DNA from: Aureitalea marina
GTDB taxonomy: Bacteria > Bacteroidota > Bacteroidia > Flavobacteriales > Flavobacteriaceae
Length of the DNA: 64,000 nt
Reading direction: 5' to 3'
Assembly: GCF_002943755.1 (NCBI RefSeq)
Contig: NZ_MQUB01000001.1
Span: 776,501-840,500, forward strand
Positions 26,062 to 35,025 of this stretch are shown here, in pieces. Each line of letters starts with the position of its first letter. Positions within the stretch are counted from its first letter, which is position 1. Made by a program: the position numbers and the translations under genes. The notes beneath the pieces are model-generated. The model was not told the origin of the DNA, did not search any database, and saw only the letters and a list, made by a program, of their open reading frames with translations.

Positions 26062-28608
26062 TTAGTCTTCGTTCTTTGCAGAATCCGTCTCTCCAACACC
26101 TAGTTTTGTTTCCAGGGCGCTAAGTCTGTCTGCCAAGGCCTCCATTTGTTGTAATTTATCTTCCAATTCGGCAATACGCTCATCTTTCTCCTCATTCTGG
26201 GCTTTCAATTCTTTAAAGGCTTGAACAAATAGAGCGTCATAGTCACCATAGGCCGTTTGATAGAAGCCCAAACCGTCTTTGGTTACTTTCTCGGGGAAAA
26301 CTTCCATCAATTCCTGTGCAACAAATCCGTACTGTATCGTTTCAGGACGATCAAGTCCAGTTTGGTTGTCATTCCAATGATAGGTCACTCCTCGCAATTG
26401 GGTGATCATATCCAAGGCCTCATTGGGCTTAATAGTATTGATATCCTTTTTTAATCGGCGATCACTATTGGCCAGCCAGTTACCAGAGGTCGTTTTAGAG
26501 GCGTCTCCATTTACAGACAAAGTGTTTGGCAAGCTTGGCGTAGTGGAATAGTCCCAGTTGATTCCAACTTCGTCGTTGGAGAAATCTCCGTAGATAAGGG
26601 ATTGGGTTGTGCTAGAATTGTCTATCAATAAGGTGTTTGACATTGCTCCCGCAGTAGAGTTCTTTCCTACGGAGTTGCCAATAAATACGTTGTCGCTACC
26701 TGTGGAGTAGGTAGTTGGAGGTGGTCCTCCAACACTGTAAGATCCAGCGGAGGCTCCAATGTAGACATTTCTACTGCCGGTGCTGGCAAAACCTGCGGAG
26801 GCGCCGATAAACACATTCTCGTCGATCTTGGTTCCATCTCTACCGGCATGGAAACCAGTGAACTTCCCGATCATGGTGTTGTCGTCCCCTTGAAGACCAA
26901 ATCGGAAAGATTCGAATCCGATTCCGACGTTACCTCCTCCAGTAGTAAGGGCGTTAATAGTTAAATTACCTATGGCTGTATTTCCCTTGTCGGTGGATGG
27001 ACCCACATACTTGTTCAAGGCGTATGGGCCAACAGCGGTGTGACCTTCGCCTTCTGTACTCCATCGAAGGGAATACACACCTAAGGCCATATTATTACCA
27101 CCTGTTAAATTTTCCCGAAGTGTAGATACTCCAAGAGCAACATTTTGACTTCCAGTTGTGTTAGCGAGCATGGAATTACTTCCCATCGCAATATTGGTAT
27201 TCCCGTCGGTTGTTGAAACCTGCAATGCATTGGTTCCGATGGCAACATTTGCTGTAGCGCCATTACTGGAGCTCATGGCATCTTTACCTATAGCGATATT
27301 TCCACCACTGGTAGTACTCGAAGATAAAGCGTTTAGACCAATAGCGGTATTGTTATTACCTGAAGTGTTGGAGGTCAAGGCTCCTTTTCCAATTGCGGTA
27401 TTACCTGAACCACCAGCAGTAGATCCGGCAGATTGATATCCAATTGCCGTATTGTTTTCTCCGGCACCTGACACCAAACTTTGATATCCAATCCCGACAT
27501 TTTTGTTATTAGTACCATCATCGCTGGCACCTGAATCGATTCCAAAAAATACGGACGATCCGTTATTGGAGCCGTCGACGTCTGATCTGGCGTCTGAAAG
27601 ATCATCGATGCTCCTTACAAAAGGTACCCAAGCCGAACCATCCCAGGAATAGAAACCTGGAGAAACGGCAGTTGCTCCACTACCAGCAGAGACTAAGTTA
27701 TATACCATAAGCCCTGTTGCTGGCGATGTGATGGGCGATGCATTGTCCGTTGCGGAAAGCACAACTTTGTTGATCAGTAATCCTTTATCCGGGTCCGCCA
27801 ATTGTAGTTGCGAGCTAGCATCCGGAGCAGTTGTTCCCAGACCAACGTTGTCATTCTCACCGTTTACAACCATAGCTGCATTTGTATTGGCTGTCTGAAC
27901 GATGAAATCAATGTCAAAACTACCGGGGTTCAAAGTAACTTCTCCTCGCTGACTTCCGGTCGCATTTCCGTTGATGTTGATATATCTGTAACTATTGATG
28001 GAAAAATCGAGCTCTCCAACTGCATTAGTCCAGAGTCCGGCAGAAGGGTCACTATTAAAAGAATAGAATGGGTTTCCAGGCGTACCATCTTGCATACCTA
28101 TAACTTGTCCGCCTCCTTGTGTTGTAACACGAAAACGCTCCGTATTGTTGGTGCGCATGGTCAGTCCGGTATTGTCTGTTGTCCCAACAAAGTTGACATC
28201 CTGATCCGTTCCGGCATTTCCTTCCAGATCCCACTTTTCATCTAAATCGTCAGGGCTTACTTCGGCGGCAGCCTCGAGAGTTACCCACTCAGTTCCATCC
28301 CACCAGTAAAATCCAGGTACAACATCATTGGGAGCGGTCCCATCAGTTGCTGTATTGAAAACTAAGACACCTGTTACCGGTTCTGGGGTTACTGGTGCGC
28401 TTACTGCTGTAGATGTTAATGCTACTCTGGGAATTAATAATCCCTTGCTTGTAGACTCGATATCCAGCATGGCTCCATCTGCTGGAGTGGTAGTGTTGAT
28501 TCCTACTTGAGCGAATGCACCTATACTGGATACAAACATCAAGATCAAAATTAATGTGTTAGTGTAAAAAGGAATCCTCTTTTTCAAAAATGTGTAGAAG
28601 CGGTTCAT
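26062..28608 (-). CDS. Secreted fibre-like protein with S74 intramolecular chaperone domain
   Basis: 848 aa. Signal peptide (TLILILMFVSSIGAFAQ), then a module QVGINTTTPADGAMLDIEST...VVPGFYWWDG nearly identical to that in the gene at 32652. The middle (about 330-650) is a run of head-type repeats of the form NNTAIGYQS, NIAIGKDAM, NVAIGTNAL, as in YadA/collagen-like trimeric stalks. The C-terminus has a peptidase S74 chaperone: Ser-Asp in NSDRRLKKDINTI, then GFVAQELMEVFPE, followed by a coiled coil (KAQNEEKDERIAELEDKLQQ). S74 domains trimerise fibres and then cut themselves off at the Ser. Probably a trimeric surface fibre; its role is unknown. Confidence 0.85.
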   Translation of the reverse strand: MNRFYTFLKKRIPFYTNTLILILMFVSSIGAFAQVGINTTTPADGAMLDIESTSKGLLIPRVALTSTAVSAPVTPEPVTGVLVFNTATDGTAPNDVVPGFYWWDGTEWVTLEAAAEVSPDDLDEKWDLEGNAGTDQDVNFVGTTDNTGLTMRTNNTERFRVTTQGGGQVIGMQDGTPGNPFYSFNSDPSAGLWTNAVGELDFSINSYRYININGNATGSQRGEVTLNPGSFDIDFIVQTANTNAAMVVNGENDNVGLGTTAPDASSQLQLADPDKGLLINKVVLSATDNASPITSPATGLMVYNLVSAGSGATAVSPGFYSWDGSAWVPFVRSIDDLSDARSDVDGSNNGSSVFFGIDSGASDDGTNNKNVGIGYQSLVSGAGENNTAIGYQSAGSTAGGSGNTAIGKGALTSNTSGNNNTAIGLNALSSSTTSGGNIAIGKDAMSSSNGATANVAIGTNALQVSTTDGNTNIAMGSNSMLANTTGSQNVALGVSTLRENLTGGNNMALGVYSLRWSTEGEGHTAVGPYALNKYVGPSTDKGNTAIGNLTINALTTGGGNVGIGFESFRFGLQGDDNTMIGKFTGFHAGRDGTKIDENVFIGASAGFASTGSRNVYIGASAGSYSVGGPPPTTYSTGSDNVFIGNSVGKNSTAGAMSNTLLIDNSSTTQSLIYGDFSNDEVGINWDYSTTPSLPNTLSVNGDASKTTSGNWLANSDRRLKKDINTIKPNEALDMITQLRGVTYHWNDNQTGLDRPETIQYGFVAQELMEVFPEKVTKDGLGFYQTAYGDYDALFVQAFKELKAQNEEKDERIAELEDKLQQMEALADRLSALETKLGVGETDSAKNED

Positions 28609-28833
28609 AAGATTCAGGGGCGTTATGAATGATTAGTTTTTGTAGTACTTCTAATTTCAAAATGCGTTTAAAACATTAAAAACTCAAGTAATTAAACCAG
28701 AATGTGGTTCATATTATTATCTGAATTGCACGTACAAACATATAAAAAAAATGCATTATAACGATAAAAAAGGTGTTTTATCGATAAAATGAAGAATTTT
28801 CTTATATTAGCGATCTACTTTAAGCCCCCAATT
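28609..28833. promoter_or_regulatory. Divergent intergenic region with a 14-bp palindrome
   Basis: The spacer between two divergent secreted-protein genes contains the perfect palindrome TTTTATCGATAAAA at 28776-28789 and a partial copy (ACGATAAAAA) at 28761. A similar ATTGATAAAA / CATCGAAAAAA text lies upstream of the gene at 32652. This could be an operator shared by the secreted-protein genes; no regulator is identified. Confidence 0.4.
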
Positions 28834-31800
28834 ATGAACCCCAACCAAAACTTATCAACTGTGAAAAAAGGAATACTACCTATCCTGACCTTTTTGTGCT
28901 TTAGTTTATCTATGGCTCAGACAACTTACTATGTCGATGCAACTGGTGGAGACGATCTGAAACTTGGAACCACCGAGTCAGAGGCATGGCAAACACTGAG
29001 CAAAGTCAATTCATCGACCTTCTCACCTGGAGATCAAATCCTGTTCAAATCCGGAGAGGAGTTTCTGGGAAAACTCATACCACCTTCTAGTGGAACCGCA
29101 GGAAACCAGATCGTTTTTGGAAAGTATGGCGGTGATGCCCGGCCTATAATCAACGGATATAATTATAAGGAGTGCATTAATGCGAGTGGTAAAGAATACC
29201 TGACTTTTCAGGATTTAGAACTTATTAACAATTCCGACGATGATACAGGAATAATTGATACTTGTACCAATCCAGATTGTACTAACGGAGCCGAACAGAA
29301 GCGGTATGGTTTCTATGCCAATTCGCAGAATGGTCTCAGAAGAAGCTTTGTTTTTGACAACATGAAGATTCATAATATATACCCCCGCGACCCAGACTCA
29401 AAAGGCGAGTATAATGGGTTTGCTATTCAATTCACTGGCTTCGGAGCTACTGATCCAAATTACTTTGACGGAATTACCATCCAGAATAGTGAATTGTACG
29501 ATGTTGGTATACTCGGAGTGAGTATTAATAAATGGGGAACTTTTGCCACTTCGAACATCCATAAGAATGTGACCATTACGAACAACTATATCCATCATAC
29601 CGGTGGGTCGGGCATCGTTTTCTTCGAGGTAGATGGTTACCTGATCGAGAATAACCTAATTACCTACACTGGTGATTATACCATGGACGTTGGACATTCA
29701 CCTTCACGACAACGGGGAAGAGGTAGTGGTTTCTGGTGTGTTCGGACCTATAACGGACTCCTACAATACAATGAGTTCTCCCACGCACATGGGCCTAAAG
29801 ATTCTTGTGGGGCACATATCGATATCGGAAATGACAATGTGATCATCCAATACAATTTGAGCTGGGACAATGCTGGTGGTTTTGCTGAGTATATGGGGGA
29901 TAATACTAATTGTATATACCGCTATAACATCAGTATAAATGATGGTTGGCGAGTTAAGTTTGACAATACTATAGTCCCGGAACCCACCATTGCGACCCAT
30001 CCACAAATGTTTACTGCCAAGGGAGAACGCAATGGACAACCCGGATCGGCGGTGTGGTTTTCCAATTATTTTGGTCCATCACTCCCTGATGTAGGTTCAT
30101 TCAATAATTCAGTATACAACAATACCTTTTTCATTGGTAAGCACATTGAAGATACCTGGGAAGTTGACATCGATGCCCATATCGAGTTTGAGAACTTGAC
30201 GGACAATAACGAGGTTAAGAACAACCTATTCTATGTTTCTGGAAGCAGCACTATTTCCTACGTCAAAGAAGCGGGTGCTGGTGCCGGAAATATAATGGAC
30301 AACAATATGTACAATAAAGAGGCTCCTACAGATGCTTATTTCATGGGACCTAATGACATTTATCCGCCCAATGGATGGCCACTGTTAGCCAATGCCGGAG
30401 GATTAGATCCTGCAGATTACAAGATCGCACCAAGTTCGCCAGCCATTGATATGGGAGTTACCATGGCCGGAAATGGAGGAATCGATTACTTTGGAAATAG
30501 TCTGCCGGGAGCAGGTTCGACGGATATCGGTGCTCACCAGACGTTTTCCTGCGGAAGCAGCAAAGGGTATACAGCCGGAGGGTGGGATTCTGGTGTAGGT
30601 CCAACGACTTCGGATTTGGTCACCTTAACTTCCGATTATTCGACGGCCATAGAAGGAAATTTTGAAGCTTGTCAGTTGATCGTGAACAGTGGGACTACCT
30701 TGACCATTGCGGCCGGCGATCACATTAAGATCAATGGAAGTGTGACTATTCGTGGAGATTTGGTTATAGAGCATGGCGGAAGCCTGGTACAGGTTGATGA
30801 CGGTGCAATTGTGAAGCGAACTAATAGTGGATCGATCAATGTTGAGGTCACAACCCCTAATCTTTTACGAGATGACTTTATGGCCATGGGAAGTCCCATG
30901 AGCGGAGAAACTCGTGCTGATGTCTTTGGTGGTGTACGTAATGTTCAATACCATACTCCGTCAAATTTTATCCCGAATGTCGCTGTTCCTGGATCGACAA
31001 ACTTTGCTGACGACAACCGTGATTTCTGGCAGAACTATACCAGCGGCAATCTCAATTTAGGGGAAGGCTACTTAATCTTCCCTCAGGATAACCCTAGTGG
31101 AACTGTCGATTTGACCTTTAGCCAAGGAACCCTGAACAACGGGCTGGTTACAGTTCCTAAGATCTACAATGGTGCTGGTGTAAATCCCGCAGGAACACCA
31201 AATATCTATTCCAATCCTTATGCTTCGCCGATCTCGGCGGATGATTTCCTATCGGCCAATGGGTTAACGGATGTTTACTTTTGGGAGCATATTACAGCAC
31301 CTCATTCCGGTATACCTGGTCCTTACGGTAGAAACTATTCCATGGACGATATTTCGATCTATAACGACATATCCGGTGGATTGGCAGCGGCCAACGATGG
31401 CGGCAGCAGTACTCAGCCTAACGGGATCATCTCGACGTCTCAAGGATTCGGTGTACTGGCCACCTCTAGTGGTAATGTCACCTTTAACAATAGTATGCGC
31501 CTGACCACGGGTAATACGACCCTAAGGACTCAAGACCTGGAATTGGATAGGATGTGGTTTAGGGTAAGCAGTGACGCCTTTGAGTACCCGTTGGGTAGTA
31601 ATACCCTGATCGCTTACAATCCAGAGGCTACCGATGGTCTGGATGCCGGGGATACTAACAGGCTGGATACTTCGGTATCGCTTTACAGTACCATCAGCGG
31701 TACCAATAAACATCTCACCATTCAGTCATTGGAGGAATTCGACCAGGAGGATAAGATCTCCATGGGCTTCTCGACCTTGGTGGAGGCAGACCTGGAATAC

Positions 31801-32223
31801 ACCTTCGAGCTTACCCAGACACAAGGGACACAGCTTGGAGATCGTTCGATCTATCTGATCGACAATCTGCTGGGTACGATCACGGACCTGACCCAGGAGA
31901 GCCATAGCTTCAGATCAGGAGCAGGGGATCAACCAGGACGCTTTACGCTTCAGTTTGAGTACCAGACTCTGGCCACTTCTCAGAATGAGTTGGAAGCCAT
32001 CGGCATGTATCCAAACCCTACCGATGGGGTATTGAACATAGCATCTCCCCAAAGCCCAATTACCGAGGTAAAGATATTTGACTTACAAGGGAGAGAAGTT
32101 CTAAGTCAGGTTGTACATGAAAGAGTTACACAATTGGACATCAATGATCTAAATCAGTCCATATATATGATAAAGATTTCCACGGCAAGTGGACACCTTG
32201 TAAAGAAATTGGTCAAAAGGTAA
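28834..32223 (+). CDS. Secreted beta-helix (pectate-lyase-like) protein with T9SS domain
   Basis: 1129 aa from ATG 28834, chosen because it gives a clean signal peptide (KKGILPILTFLCFSLSMAQ) and its leader, TTTAAGCCCCCAATT, resembles the one before the gene at 34132. An ATG at 28789 would add 15 residues. Residues about 30-560 are a right-handed parallel beta-helix as in polysaccharide-active proteins: TTYYVDATGGDD, then NNYIHHTGGSGIVFFEVDGYLIENN and NVIIQYNLSWDNAGGF. A long module of about 550 residues is shared with the gene at 35022, ending in a T9SS sorting domain (AIGMYPNPTDGVLNI .. KKLVKR). Probably a surface or secreted carbohydrate-binding or carbohydrate-cleaving protein; the catalytic site is not assigned. 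Confidence 0.85.
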   Translation: MNPNQNLSTVKKGILPILTFLCFSLSMAQTTYYVDATGGDDLKLGTTESEAWQTLSKVNSSTFSPGDQILFKSGEEFLGKLIPPSSGTAGNQIVFGKYGGDARPIINGYNYKECINASGKEYLTFQDLELINNSDDDTGIIDTCTNPDCTNGAEQKRYGFYANSQNGLRRSFVFDNMKIHNIYPRDPDSKGEYNGFAIQFTGFGATDPNYFDGITIQNSELYDVGILGVSINKWGTFATSNIHKNVTITNNYIHHTGGSGIVFFEVDGYLIENNLITYTGDYTMDVGHSPSRQRGRGSGFWCVRTYNGLLQYNEFSHAHGPKDSCGAHIDIGNDNVIIQYNLSWDNAGGFAEYMGDNTNCIYRYNISINDGWRVKFDNTIVPEPTIATHPQMFTAKGERNGQPGSAVWFSNYFGPSLPDVGSFNNSVYNNTFFIGKHIEDTWEVDIDAHIEFENLTDNNEVKNNLFYVSGSSTISYVKEAGAGAGNIMDNNMYNKEAPTDAYFMGPNDIYPPNGWPLLANAGGLDPADYKIAPSSPAIDMGVTMAGNGGIDYFGNSLPGAGSTDIGAHQTFSCGSSKGYTAGGWDSGVGPTTSDLVTLTSDYSTAIEGNFEACQLIVNSGTTLTIAAGDHIKINGSVTIRGDLVIEHGGSLVQVDDGAIVKRTNSGSINVEVTTPNLLRDDFMAMGSPMSGETRADVFGGVRNVQYHTPSNFIPNVAVPGSTNFADDNRDFWQNYTSGNLNLGEGYLIFPQDNPSGTVDLTFSQGTLNNGLVTVPKIYNGAGVNPAGTPNIYSNPYASPISADDFLSANGLTDVYFWEHITAPHSGIPGPYGRNYSMDDISIYNDISGGLAAANDGGSSTQPNGIISTSQGFGVLATSSGNVTFNNSMRLTTGNTTLRTQDLELDRMWFRVSSDAFEYPLGSNTLIAYNPEATDGLDAGDTNRLDTSVSLYSTISGTNKHLTIQSLEEFDQEDKISMGFSTLVEADLEYTFELTQTQGTQLGDRSIYLIDNLLGTITDLTQESHSFRSGAGDQPGRFTLQFEYQTLATSQNELEAIGMYPNPTDGVLNIASPQSPITEVKIFDLQGREVLSQVVHERVTQLDINDLNQSIYMIKISTASGHLVKKLVKR

Positions 32224-32245
32224 TCTTGATTAATTTAATTCGGTG

Positions 32246-32273
32246 AAAAGCGGCCTTCGAGCCGCTTTTTTTG
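32246..32273 (+). terminator. Terminator after the beta-helix protein gene
   Basis: AAAGCGG / CCGCTTT stem around CCTTCGAG with a T run. The stop-to-terminator sequence is almost the same as that after the gene at 35022 (39618-39667), part of a segmental duplication. Confidence 0.88.
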
Positions 32274-32651
32274 TCGTAGCAGGCCAAATTGCGGGTCTTG
32301 TAAATTTAAAGTAAATGATTTCCATGCTTAAGGTTAATTGCTATCTCGAAGGCATGAATGAGCTACTGAATGGGTGGGAATTGGATTATTTTCATTGGAT
32401 TTATTCACACTATTTTATAGAAATACCTTTTACAATGAAACAATTATCAGGATTATGAAAAAAAAATGAATACGGGAAAAATTGATAATTGTTCAAGCTT
32501 TATAGCCGTAACAACTTGAAAAACAAATCTTAAGAAAACTAAACACAATGCTCCGTAAATAGTTAACGAAATTGATAAAAGTGCATTTCATCGAAAAAAT
32601 ATGTAATTCAACGTCATTTTGTTTAGGTTTGGGCGACCCAAATCAATTACC
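32274..32651 (+). promoter_or_regulatory. A/T-rich gene-free region ending in a promoter
   Basis: No gene is seen in about 350 bp. Near its end, TAGGTTTG at 32624-32631 matches TAnnTTTG and lies 20 bp before the ATG at 32652, excluding an upstream start at 32619, which would precede the promoter. AATTGATAAAA text at about 32570 resembles the palindrome region upstream of 28834. Confidence 0.5.
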
Positions 32652-34112
32652 ATGCATAAGAATTTCATTAAACGCCCCTACATATTCTTTTTATTCTTGA
32701 CCTTCATTCTGGCCGCTTTGCAGCTGCAGGCTCAGGTCGGGATCAACACCACGACTCCAGCAGATGGAGCTATGCTGGACATCGAATCCACCAGCAAAGG
32801 ATTACTTATCCCAAGAGTCGCTCTTACATCAACTGCCGTAAACGCTCCGGTAACACCGGAACCTGTAACAGGCGTTTTGGTTTTCAACACCGCAACAGAC
32901 GGTACTGCACCCAATGATGTCGTCCCGGGATTCTATTGGTGGGATGGATCTCAGTGGGCGACCATGGCTGGATCAAATGCAAGCGATTGGTCAATCGATG
33001 GAAATTATGGTACGGACGACACGGTTAACGTCTTTGGGACCATGGACGAGCAGGACATTATTTTTGTGGCCAATGGGGTAGAGCGGATGCGTTTGGATGG
33101 AACTACAGGATTCTTCGGTATCAATACCGACGCTGGCCCAGAGGAGTATCTTGATGTCAATGGTGACGTCGATATGGGTGGAGGTGCGGATGACTGGGAT
33201 TCCCAGGGTGAGAATATTCGCTTCCGTGCCCGGTCTGAAGATTGGTGGATTGCTGCCGAGAATACCTCTACTGGGTCCGATTCCGGATTCTATATAGGGA
33301 CTACCCAAAACCCGGACGGAGCACAGTTGTATCTATCCAACGAAGGGTTTCTGAATATTGGTAGCGATAATGAATATAATCCGCTGGATCTGATACACGT
33401 GACCAACGACTCAGATTCTGAAACGGCGACCATTCGTATTGATAACACCCGAAATGGTGGAGGAAATATACACACAGCCCTTGAGCTTTGGGATGGGAGC
33501 AATGAGTCAAGTACAACTACAGGGCTTCAAGCTTATTTCCGAGCTCGTAATGGGGACCGCAGATTAGAACTTGGTCATGCCAAAGCGGACGGTGAAGTCT
33601 ATATGTATTCCGGAGCACAATCCGGTACGACATCCGCAGTAACCATGATGCTAAGTGAAGATGGATTTGTGGGAATAGGAGAAGACGACCTATCTCCAAA
33701 CGATATACTCCATATAACCAACGATCAGGATGATACCACGACAATTCGTCTGGATAATTCCAATGATGGGACGGATGTGGTGCACACCGCTCTCGAATTA
33801 TGGGACGGTAGTTCAGGAACAGGGGAAATGGCTTTTTTCCGCCATAACAACAATACCCATACCCTGGAGATTGGACATGCTCGTAACAATGGGCAGGTAA
33901 TCTTCTATTCCGGAGATGGAACAGGAGGTACCAGTGGGAATTCGACCACGGCCATGACCCTGGAGACCGATTCTCACGTCACCATAGAGACCTTGGTCAA
34001 TATCAAACCAGGTAGCGCCCCAAGTAGTCCGGAGCGAGGAGACGTCTATTATGACGATTCGACCAACAAGCTCCGCGTATATACCAACTCCGGTTGGGTA
34101 GACTTACATTAA
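32652..34112 (+). CDS. Secreted protein with QVGINTTTP module, unknown function
   Basis: 486 aa from ATG 32652. Signal peptide (YIFFLFLTFILAALQLQAQ), then about 85 residues (VGINTTTPADGAMLDIESTS to GFYWWDG) nearly identical to the S74 fibre gene at 26062. The rest is beta-rich repeats: EYLDVNGDVDMGG, two copies of DILHITNDQDDTTTIRLDN-type text, TALELWDGSS and LEIGHA. The end (SSPERGDVYYDDSTNKLRVYTNSGWVDLH) is typical of phage-tail-like or flavobacterial fibre shafts. There is no S74 chaperone and no T9SS domain, so it differs from its neighbour in how it would mature. 19 bp before the membrane protein gene. Confidence 0.7.
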   Translation: MHKNFIKRPYIFFLFLTFILAALQLQAQVGINTTTPADGAMLDIESTSKGLLIPRVALTSTAVNAPVTPEPVTGVLVFNTATDGTAPNDVVPGFYWWDGSQWATMAGSNASDWSIDGNYGTDDTVNVFGTMDEQDIIFVANGVERMRLDGTTGFFGINTDAGPEEYLDVNGDVDMGGGADDWDSQGENIRFRARSEDWWIAAENTSTGSDSGFYIGTTQNPDGAQLYLSNEGFLNIGSDNEYNPLDLIHVTNDSDSETATIRIDNTRNGGGNIHTALELWDGSNESSTTTGLQAYFRARNGDRRLELGHAKADGEVYMYSGAQSGTTSAVTMMLSEDGFVGIGEDDLSPNDILHITNDQDDTTTIRLDNSNDGTDVVHTALELWDGSSGTGEMAFFRHNNNTHTLEIGHARNNGQVIFYSGDGTGGTSGNSTTAMTLETDSHVTIETLVNIKPGSAPSSPERGDVYYDDSTNKLRVYTNSGWVDLH

Positions 34113-34131
34113 TAAACTTAAGCCCCCTGAT

Positions 34132-35025
34132 ATGTATTCAAAAAACAACTGGCTGATTAAGGCCATTACACTATCGACGGCTTTTGTTTTTGCCGGTCGT
34201 GCCTATCAATTCTTATTCTTTGATGCCCCGTTTCGTGCATTACTTTGGGACGAAGGTATCATGAAACCCGTTGTAGAAGGTCTGTTTGCAACAGATTGGT
34301 CTAACTATGTTGGTAGTTCTGCAGTAGATACGGGAATTCAACTCTCCATTCGGATAACGGGCTGGATATTCGTCCTGGCCTGCCTTGCCGCCTTGACCCT
34401 TACCAAATCCAATAGACGGTTTAACCGGGTTGTACTGATCATAGGAGGTATCCTCCTCTTTGGGTTGTCCGCCCTATATATGAAGGAGAAATTCTTTCAC
34501 TACGGTCAGTTCTTCGAGTATAGTATTCAATTCTCCATGCCGTTCTTGCTTTTATATGTGACCCATCAGTCCTTTAAGCGTGAGCGCCTGCTGTTTACCT
34601 TGAAAATATTGATCGCATTCACTTTTACAGCCCACGGATTATATGCTATCGGATATTATCCGGTACCAGGAAAATTCATAGATATGACCATAGCCAGTCT
34701 TGGCGTGAATGAGACCACGGCCAGATTGTTCCTGAATATAGCCGGGATACTGGATATAGCCTTGGCGGTATTGATATTTATTCCCAAAATGGCCAGGTAT
34801 GCCCTTGCCTATGCAGCGATCTGGGGATTCCTGACGGCATTTGCCCGTATAACGGGAACCATACACTACGATATGCTGGGGCTGACACTTAATCAGTCCA
34901 TCTACCAGGTAGTTTATCGATTGCCCCACGGATTGGTGCCCTTAATTGCCTTCATGCTCATAGGTGCCCAATCTGCCTTTAAGACCCCAACTAAATCTTA
35001 TCAACTTTCAAGAACCGAATCATGA
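34132..35025 (+). CDS. Multi-pass membrane protein, DoxX-like
   Basis: 297 aa with about eight hydrophobic segments (for example TAFVFAGRAYQFLFF, ITGWIFVLACLAALTL, VVLIIGGILLFGLSAL, FSMPFLLLYV, LKILIAFTFTAHGLYAIGYY, ILDIALAVLIFIP). The pattern is like DoxX/DUF-type quinone-linked membrane proteins, but no signature motif is firm. It overlaps the downstream secreted metallophosphatase by 4 bp and follows the fibre-like protein by 19 bp, so the three form one transcription unit. Its role beside secreted proteins is not evident. Confidence 0.55.
   Translation: MYSKNNWLIKAITLSTAFVFAGRAYQFLFFDAPFRALLWDEGIMKPVVEGLFATDWSNYVGSSAVDTGIQLSIRITGWIFVLACLAALTLTKSNRRFNRVVLIIGGILLFGLSALYMKEKFFHYGQFFEYSIQFSMPFLLLYVTHQSFKRERLLFTLKILIAFTFTAHGLYAIGYYPVPGKFIDMTIASLGVNETTARLFLNIAGILDIALAVLIFIPKMARYALAYAAIWGFLTAFARITGTIHYDMLGLTLNQSIYQVVYRLPHGLVPLIAFMLIGAQSAFKTPTKSYQLSRTES

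Noticed and set aside
27808-28245. 145-codon plus-strand ORF
   Set aside because: Antisense to the S74 fibre gene with a continuous, motif-bearing frame; a shadow.
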